Source: Kitagawia praeruptora
Taxonomy: Eukaryota > Streptophyta > Magnoliopsida > Apiales > Apiaceae
DNA: 64,000 nucleotides
Assembly (NCBI GenBank): GCA_037693485.1
Contig: CM075345.1
Span: 2,435,501-2,499,500 of the forward strand
Direction: 5' to 3'
Position 1 is the first letter of the stretch. Each line of letters begins with the position of its first letter. Of the stretch, positions 57,190 through 64,000 are shown in pieces. Below the pieces are notes generated by a model. It ran no database searches and had not been told where the DNA came from. It saw only the letters and a list, made by a program, of their open reading frames with translations. A program made the translations under genes and the position numbers.

Positions 57190-59215
57190 TGTAATAGTAT
57201 AGATTCCGGTAAATATTGTTCATGAAGATCAAAGTTCAATTCGAAGACGTTATTGAAGTCGGATTTTGACGCTCCTGTAGTCGAATCGAAGCTCTCGACG
57301 AACCCTACGTGTTTTTGCCAACAGATGTGGTGCAGGTGATTTCGATTTTTTTTTCTAAAATTCGATTTATTTTTGAAATTATTAGGATTAAAAATAAAAA
57401 ATTGCAAACATTGTTTGTTGTGAAATCTGAAGATGCCATGTTGTAGATCTTGTTTTCTTGGTCAATTTCATATATCATATATTGGATTTTGAGTTCCATA
57501 ACATATAGAAATTGGAGATTGATTATTGTGTTCTTCGTGTTCTTGGTAAAAGGTTAAAAACATTTCTTTTTCTACCATGTTGCAGCAAAACAGATCTAAT
57601 CAATCCCAGCTGAAGAACATGAAGAACAACGCCGGAAATGTCTCCGGAATCTGGAAATTCCAGAAACCGGCCGACTTTTCCGGCCAATGGCGAACTCGGC
57701 TTCACTGCAAACCCAACACACACATCTGATTCCTGCCCCTCACTTCCTCTGTTACCATTGCAACTCAACTACAAGACCAACAACGCAACAAACACTCAGT
57801 ATTGCACAAAAATCCGAACGATTCCGGCGAACCAAGAACAATCCGGCGGCCATGTCCGGCCAACTATCGATTTTGACAAAATCGGAAACCATCTTGCACG
57901 TTTTTGGTATCAAAACGAAGCTTAGGACATGGGTAAACTAACCCCTAACACCTTAAGAACGAAAAATCAATACACAAGACGAACAATTGATTCAAAAATC
58001 GGTCAAAACTCAAGAACTCGTTTTATACATTCGAGAACATTAACTATGAAATTAATGATGCAAATCGATTATATACAACCAAATGAAGCTTATAGAATCA
58101 ACAAAACAACTGCACAAACTCAGAATCAAAAAGCCCCAATTTCATCTCAAGAACCCTAATACGCAGATTTATTCAAATATTCATATAAAATCGAAAATTT
58201 ACCAAAATTGAAATTTGTTGAAAGATTCAGAAACTAGATGCCAAGAGCTTCGATTCGACTACAAGATCGCCAAAATCGGATATCGATAACACCTTCAAAA
58301 GTGAGTTTGATTATCAAGAACACCAAGAACACCACAGAGAATTTTCCAGAATTTTTAATAAAATAAAATTAAAAAAAATTGATTTTCTGATTTTTAATAA
58401 ATAAAAAAAAATCTGATTCCTATTTATATTAATCAAAAATTAATACCCAAAAAAAAATTTTAACCCCTAATTAAAATCATCAAGCCTTAAAAATAATTTT
58501 TATGGGATAAAAATGTAAAAATTTTATTTTTGAACAAATATAATATAAATGCCAAAATTCCCCAAAAAATACGAATATTGCATAAATTACAAAATAATGC
58601 ATTTTTAAATATCCTATTACTATATAAAAATAATTTTATCAAAAACAAGGTCTCGGATTCAGTAAAGGGGCTGGGTCCGAAAATGAAAATGCGAAATAAC
58701 TGTATTCTAAAAATATAAAAATTACAGAAAAATATAATAAAATATTTTATGCTACACAGAAGTCACATAACAAGTATCAGATAATTTTCCTATTTAATAA
58801 AAATCATAATGCTATTAAATGCATTAAAAATAAACCGAAACACAGTAAAATGAACAAAAAATATATTCTAATATAAGAAATTACACGAAATTTTCTGGGT
58901 CGTTACACAGGTGATTTCAATTTTTTTTATAAAATTCGATTTATTTTTGAAATTATTAGGATTAAAAATAAAAAAATTGCAAACATTGTTTGTTGTGAAA
59001 TCTGAAGATGCCATGTTGTAGATCTTGTTTTCTTGGTCAATTTCATATATAATATATTGGATTTTGAGTTCAATAACATATAGAAATTGGAGATTGATTA
59101 TTGTGTTCTTCATGTTCTTCGTGTTCTTGGTTTTCTTGGAATGAAAGCTTGAAGATGATGATGAATAGGATTGCTTTAATCTTGTTTTTGGTAAAAATGT
59201 AAAAACGAAAATGTT
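57190..59215. mobile_element. Gypsy-LTR-like insertion flanked by long direct repeats inside the CACTA element
   Basis: A stretch ending GGGTCGTTACA at 58907 has the terminus of a gypsy LTR, like the one at 27212. Directly after it CAGGTGATTTC begins a segment of about 215 bp (58908-59130) that also occurs at 57333-57548. In addition GTAGTCGAATCGAAGCTC near 57279 is the exact reverse complement of a word near 58250, with similarity extending over about 80 bp. The unit boundaries at the left are unclear. No gene is supported; the frames at 57638-58159 are readings of LTR-like sequence with CCGGCC words. Confidence 0.5.
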
Positions 59216-59690
59216 TTAACCTTTTCACCTTTCAACTTATTTCCCACCAAATTCAATTCAAATTATTTTATTATTCCCACCAAACATTTCATTATTTCCC
59301 ACCCACTTCAATTCAAATTTTTCAGTAGTTCAGACAACAGTTTTATAAAACCATTGTCTGATTTCTAATTAGACAGCATACCTAAAAACACTTGTCTGAA
59401 TATTACAACGGTTTTCCTGGATATTGTGGTACAGGCATTCACACAACACTTATTTGCTAACGCTTGTCTGATCTTAAAAATACTTATGCATTTACACAAC
59501 ACCCCTGGTCAAGAAATGCTTGTCTGGTAAGATTTATCACACAACGGTTTTGGCCCATTGTGTGAAAGTTGGATTACACAATACTTTTTCGAGTAGGAAA
59601 ATAACAGTTGTCTGATCTTTTCGGGCAACACTATTTTCCATGGGTGTTGTCTGATACGTGTCGTCTATAGCCAGATTTGTTGTAGTGATT

Positions 59691-60119
59691 GTAAAACAAT
59701 TGTTAACTCCCCAATGGTAATTAAATTGGTGAACATGGTGGCTGTATGGAATTCTATTTTGAACATAGAATCTGTATATTTTAAAAACTTAATTTCATGA
59801 TCTTAATTTTTTATTAAATCTGTTCTAATTAAGTTATTAGGTCTTGAAGTATAATAGTAATTAACATAATAAAATAAAATACTAACATACAAATAACACA
59901 ACTAATATTTAAAGTAACCTGTGAGTGCTACCTGCAGATTTAACCTAGTATATTTTCAAACAAAAAGTTTGGATTTGTTTTCCATTTCAACAATTAAGTT
60001 CAAGAACTGCTTAACTGGTTTTTTAAGAGAAGCTGCATTCAGAAAGTAAGGTACAGCAACATGCATGTTAAATGAATGTCTGATAAATTGTGCTTTGTTT
60101 TTTCTGGTTGCAGAAGTGA
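59691..60119 (+). promoter_or_regulatory. Upstream region of the F-box gene
   Basis: AT-rich sequence between the CACTA element and the F-box start codon. A candidate 5' UTR intron ends in TTTTTTCTGGTTGCAG six bases before the ATG; a donor GTAAG lies near 60048. The CACTA end is only about 430 bases from the start codon and may lie in or next to the promoter. Confidence 0.45.
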
Positions 60120-63100
60120 ATGGCTGAATCTAGTAATAAAAATGTTATTTGTGTTGATGAGAAGGATTTCATCAGTGAGCTGCCTAGTCAGTTACAAGAA
60201 ACCATTCTAACCTGCTTGCCAATACAAGATGCTGTGAGAACTTCTAAGCTGGCCAAACAATGGAGGTGTTGCTGGACTAGGATTCCGAATCTTAAACTCG
60301 GTAAACAGTTCAGTAGTTACATTGATGAGAAGCTCAGCGTGTATAATGATGACCCCCACCGGAAGGCTGAGGAATTTTTGAAAGTAATCCATAAAGTTCT
60401 CCAACTCCACAATGGTCCCCTCGTCCATTTTAACCTCGGATTTCCTGATGGTTCGAATGCTCGGGCAGTAACTGATTACATTAATGATCAGTTGATTCCC
60501 TTGTTGTCAGCCAAAGGTGTTAAACAACTTATTCTGGAGGATTTTTCGTTAGGCAGACCTCGATACTCTATTGAAGTTGATAAGTTCCCTTCTCTAAATC
60601 TGACTCATTTAATGCTCTCAACACTAAATTTTCAACCTGCACCTGCATTTGGAGAATTTAATTGTCTAACTCACCTTTACCTAGCTGCAATTAGAGCAGA
60701 TTTCGATAATCCATACATCTTCCACTGCCCCGTGCTTGAAACACTGTTGTTGGCTGATTGTTTGTGGATTTTTCACACTAGTTTCAAAACTCCTAAGCTG
60801 AAATACCTGTATGAGAAAAACGTTATCGTGCCTTTATCTGGGTTAGAAAATATCACAACATTTTTCTTTGTGTTGGGCGTGCCAGACATCACGATGAACT
60901 GCAATGTGTCCGAACTAATTGGGTGTTTACAGAATGTAGAAGAGTTGTTTATACACCAATATTCAATTCAGGTACGTACCATTGGGGAATGTGATTAATT
61001 TACATGACCTGCCAGTAACTTTCTGATTTTGCTCTCCCTCTCGGTGCTTTTGTTTTGCAGTATAAGATATAAACACAATACACACACACACTCTGATGTG
61101 TAAAATGCAGAGAGAGAAGCAAACTGTGGTACTTCTTAATTAAACCAAAAACTGAGTACAATGAAAGATATAAAGCAAAGCAAAGATAGAGTCCTACAAA
61201 ATAGGATCCACTTAACTACTTCTCCTAATCTACTAAATCCCTCCTACTTAGACTCAACTGAATTTATTCCACTCCTACAACTACGTTCCTGATTTATTCT
61301 CACTAACTAAAACAAGACTTAATAAAATAAAAACATGTTTAGATTAAACTAAATTCCAACATTCCCCCCTAATGTCAACATGTTTCTTCAAATTGCAAGT
61401 TCAAGCTCCTGCTGAAAGATCCTCAACCCCTATCACCTTCCTCATTTCTTCAAACTTGATTCTCCCTAGCGCCTTGGTCAGAATATCCGCCCTCTGCTCT
61501 TGAGTAGCAACATGTCGGACAATCAACTCACCTCGTTCAATGCATTCACGAATGAAGTGAAAGCGAACGTCTATATGTTTGCTCCTATCATGCAGCACCG
61601 GATTCTTCATTAGCTCAATAGCAGACCTATTATCTATATGGAGCATGACATGACCAACTTCTTGTCTCAAAATCTCTTTCAGTAACCCACGAAGCCAAAT
61701 GCTCTGGCAAGCAGCTATTGTGGCCGCCATATATTCTGCCTCGCATGAAGACAAAGCCACCACTTTTTGTTTCTGTGATGTCCACGATATCAAACTCCTT
61801 TTAAGATAAAAGCACATTCCTCCAGTGCTTCTTCTATCAATAACATCACCAGCCAAGTCGCTGTCCGAAAACCCATACAATGTTCGATTATCCTTCACAT
61901 TCGCATACACCAGCCCATAATCAATCGTTCCTCTAATGTACCTAAAGATATGCTTGACAGCTTGTTGATGTTTGATCGTAGGATTTTCCATAAATCTACT
62001 TACCACTCCCACGGCATAAGAAATGTATGGACGAGTGTGTGTTAAGTAACGCAGACTCCCAACAATACGTCTGTACTCAGTAGCATCCACCAATATTCCT
62101 CCTTCATCTTTGTCCAGCTGCAATTTGTATTCCATAGGAAACCTAGACGAGTTGCAATTCATCATCCCAGATTTTTCCAACAGCTTCTTAGCATATGCTG
62201 ACTGAGGATATAGTATACCTCCTCGAGTGTTCTTTCTTCACCATTCTTACATTGAAACGCAACAGTCCCCTTTCCCTTTATGCTCACGGTTGACCCATCA
62301 CCAAACTTAACCTTTCCAGACACACATTCATCCAACTTCTTGAACTTACCACGCTATCCAGTCATATGGTTACTGGCACCGTTATCCAAGTACCATACTT
62401 GTGATTCTCTTTGTTCTTCAATATTTGTCTGTAGTTTTGGTACCACTGCCTCTTCTTTCAAAAACATGGCCAACTTCTCCATTTGTCCAACCTCAGCGAT
62501 CAACAGGGCTGGTTCATCTTCTTGAATTCTCGAAAGATTTGCCTCCCTTGACATGTCTCTCTCCTTCCTTGGCCTACAACAATCCGCAGTAAAATGCCCA
62601 TGTCCTTGACAATTGTAACATCTCACTCTGCTTCTGTCCCTTACTCCACGAAAATTTCCTCCACCTCGAGTCCCTTCCTTATTAGACTTTCTTAACCATT
62701 CCTCTCGAGTCAATAACAGCTGCCCCTCGCTATTTTCTTTCTTCTTCCACTCTTCCTCAGTCAGTAGTAGTTGTCCCTGGTTTTTCTCCGTCGTTCTTCG
62801 TAGCCTCTCCTCGTGGGCCTTCAACGAACCAACCACTTCTTCTACTGACATCTCTTCCAAATTCCCAAATTGTTCGATTGCCGATGCAATTTACAGAAAC
62901 TTGGAAGGAACCGCTCTGAGTAGCTTCTTAACCACATACGCCTCTTTTACTTTCTCTCCCAGAACTCGAATATTGGTAACCAAACTGTTTAGCTTCAAAT
63001 AAAACTCATCTAGCTGCTCGTCTTCTTTCATACTCAAGGCTTCGAAATCACTTTTCAGTGTCTGTGCTCTGGCCGCTTTCACCTTATCTGCTCCCAAGAA

Positions 63101-64000
63101 CATTATTTTGACAGCCTTCCAGGCTTCTTTGGATGTCTGCTTCTCTGAGATTGATAGCAGCACATCTTCTGGGACACCCTGGTAGATAATGGCTAGTGTT
63201 CGCTTGTCGAGCTTGTCATCCACAACACTCTTAGAATCCTTAGGCTCGACTGCAAGCCTTCATGAATACCCTCATTTTTAGAGCCCATGCTGTGTAATTT
63301 GTTTTTGTCAACATCGGGTAACTCAGTCCGAACGAGCTGTCTTTAGCCTTGCTTGTCGCCTCCATTTGAAACCTTTATGGCTCTGATACCAAGTATAAGA
63401 TATAAACACAATACACACGCATACTCTGATGTGTAAAATGCAGAGAGAGAAGCAAACTGTGGTACTTCTTAATTAAACCAAAAACTGAGTACAATGAAAG
63501 ATATAAAGCAAAGCAAAGATAGAGTCCTACAAAATAGGATCCACTTAACTACTTCTCCTAATCTACTAAATCCCTCCCACTTAGACTCGACTGAATTTAT
63601 TCCACTCCTACAACTACGTTCCTGATTTATTCTCACTAACTAAAACAAGACTTAATAAAATAAAAACATGTTTAGATTAAACTAAATTCCAACATGCAGT
63701 ACTTAGCTACAGGAGGTTCTCCGAACACAGTTACAAAACCACTACAATTCCTGAAGACCCTGAGTGTCACTAGTACAGATATTTCTGATGTCTCTGTGCT
63801 TTCTTGCTTACTTTGTTTGATTCGGAGTGGTCCCAATCTGAGCAAACTACAGATCTCGGTGAGTAATTTTCACTAATAACTAATTACCGTTCCCACACCA
63901 ATATCTCTTGTGTTTGAAATATTTGTATATTGCTTTGTCTCTAGGCCTTGACACCAAATGACTCTGATGAAGTCACTGAAGATGAGTGTCTGTTAAAAGA
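60120..64000 (+). CDS. F-box/FBD/LRR-repeat protein gene, 5' part, intron 1 carrying a copia element
   Basis: Exon 1 60120-60971 (284 codons, ends CAG before GTACGT), exon 2 63700-63858 (53 codons, GTGAGT donor), exon 3 from 63945 (after TTGTCTCTAG) past the window edge. All junctions are phase 0. The protein starts MAESSNKNV; the F-box (ELPSQLQETILTCLPIQDAV and the KQWRCCW segment) spans about residues 19-60. After it come leucine-rich repeats of the F-box/FBD type (LNLTHLMLSTLNF, LYLAAI, CPVLETLLLADC), continued in exon 2 by LQFLKTLSVTSTDISDVSVL. This matches the plant At1g13570-like family, substrate receptors of SCF ubiquitin ligases that bind SKP1 through the F-box. No stop or frameshift is seen in the exons. 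Intron 1 was originally 89 bp (60972-61060) and now includes the 2634-bp element, whose TSD repeats the acceptor. The FBD end lies outside the window. Confidence 0.88.
61061..61361 (-). repeat. 3' LTR of the deleted copia element
   Basis: 301 bp, ends CCAACA on the plus strand before the PPT. Confidence 0.93.
61401..62225 (-). pseudogene. Copia RT C-terminus and RNase H, remnant
   Basis: From the fusion point near 62225 the frame reads QSAYAKKLLEKSGMMNCN, then the end of RT (YRRIVGSLRYLTHTRPYISY) and RNase H with GFSDSDLAG, CEAEYMAATIAAC, HIDNRSAI and RSKHIDVRFHF, to the stop near 61401. It corresponds to about the last 270 residues of the copia polyprotein at 47381-51541. The catalytic YVDD of RT is absent. 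Confidence 0.92.
62226..63365 (-). pseudogene. Copia Gag and protease start, remnant
   Basis: Starts MEATSKAKDSSFGLSYPMLT at 63365, frameshifts near 63255, then continues (LDKRTLAIIYQGVPEDVLLS) to a TAA at about 62891 that replaces the Gln codon after SKFL. It resumes through two QLLLT-EEW repeats, the zinc knuckle CYNCQGHGHFTADC and the protease YLDNGASNHMTG; a further stop follows near 62353. After ERTLEEVYYI it is fused directly to the RT remnant, so protease end, integrase and the RT core (about 2.2 kb by comparison with the other copia) are deleted. Confidence 0.9.
63394..63694 (-). repeat. 5' LTR of the deleted copia element
   Basis: 301 bp, preceded (plus strand) by the PBS complement GCTCTGATACCA at 63380-63391 and followed by the TSD TGCAG, which serves as the remaining acceptor before exon 2 of the F-box gene. 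Confidence 0.93.

Larger units (their letters stand above)
52493..59687. mobile_element. CACTA transposon, second complete copy, inverted relative to the first, with different captured genes
   Basis: Starts CACTACAAGGATTTTTGC and ends AGATTTGTTGTAGTG. Perfect TSD ATT (52490-52492 and 59688-59690). Subterminal regions 52493-53100 and 59330-59687 are filled with CAGACAA, ACAACGG and GTTGTCTGA words. In the opposite orientation to the element at 38531 it repeats the same layout: terminus, subterminal motifs, array of about 174-bp units (57180-56120), leader-like sequence (55760-55500), captured exons on the minus strand. No transposase is recognisable. A second repeat-derived insertion lies at 57200-59215. 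Confidence 0.9.
61061..63694 (-). mobile_element. Ty1/copia retrotransposon with a large internal deletion, inserted at a splice acceptor
   Basis: 2634 bp. LTRs of 301 bp at 61061-61361 and 63394-63694 differ at four sites. Perfect TSD TGCAG (61056-61060 and 63695-63699). On the minus strand the LTR begins TGTTGGAATTTAG; the PBS TGGTATCAGAGC is at 63391-63380 and the PPT GGGGGGAA at 61369-61362. Integrase and most of RT are missing. Gag is related to that of the copia at 47000. Confidence 0.95.

Overview
The window is repeat-rich nuclear DNA from a flowering plant, probably a eudicot with a large, transposon-filled genome. The evidence is LTR retrotransposons primed by plant initiator tRNAs, CACTA transposons, host-gene exons with GT/AG introns, an F-box/LRR gene, and a piece of organellar DNA with the start of plastid rpl33. 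I could not name the species. Almost everything is mobile DNA. The only host gene that still looks functional is the F-box gene entering at the right edge.

Positions 1-31458 are a nest of elements. The outermost visible unit is a long-LTR Ty3/gypsy-type element on the minus strand (5' LTR 27212-31458; 3' LTR 121-2501, cut by a CACTA transposon that ends at 116). Its interior is degenerate and shows no clear gag-pol. An Athila-type element on the plus strand (3477-24380, TSD AAGAA) sits inside it. That element encodes only gag and protease, so it is non-autonomous. A second Athila element on the minus strand (10828-23005, TSD GTGGA) sits inside the 3' LTR of the first. It has apparently identical LTRs, one open 1791-codon gag-pol frame and a 420-codon extra ORF, so it looks young and possibly autonomous. 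LTR divergence read by eye (about 1-2%, then 0.3%, then none seen) agrees with the nesting order.

Positions 31459-38530 hold fragments of host genes (a SHV3/GDPDL-like glycerophosphodiester phosphodiesterase piece and exons I do not recognise) followed by ACGTCGGTT subterminal repeats ending in CTACTAGTG, as in a gene-capturing CACTA element. After them come a 0.6-kb foldback element with an ACGT-core palindrome array, and an organelle-derived insertion that includes rpl33.

Positions 38531-59690 contain two related CACTA elements with perfect 3-bp TSDs (38531-44968, TTT; 52493-59687, ATT). Each carries a tandem array of units of about 170-178 bp near one end, and each has captured different host gene pieces (RhoGAP in one; KH-domain and NPF-transporter exons in the other). 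Between them are a Mutator-like foldback MITE with a 9-bp TSD (45774-46590) and a full-length Ty1/copia element (47000-51904, TSD CATAG) with three in-frame TAG stops.

Positions 59690-64000 hold the 5' part of an F-box/FBD/LRR gene (exons 60120-60971, 63700-63858, 63945 onward). A deleted copia element (61061-63694) is inserted exactly at the 3' splice site of intron 1, and its TSD TGCAG duplicates the splice acceptor.

The least explained sequence pattern is a dense series of GCGC-N4-GCGC dyads in the LTRs and in one spacer of the young Athila element.
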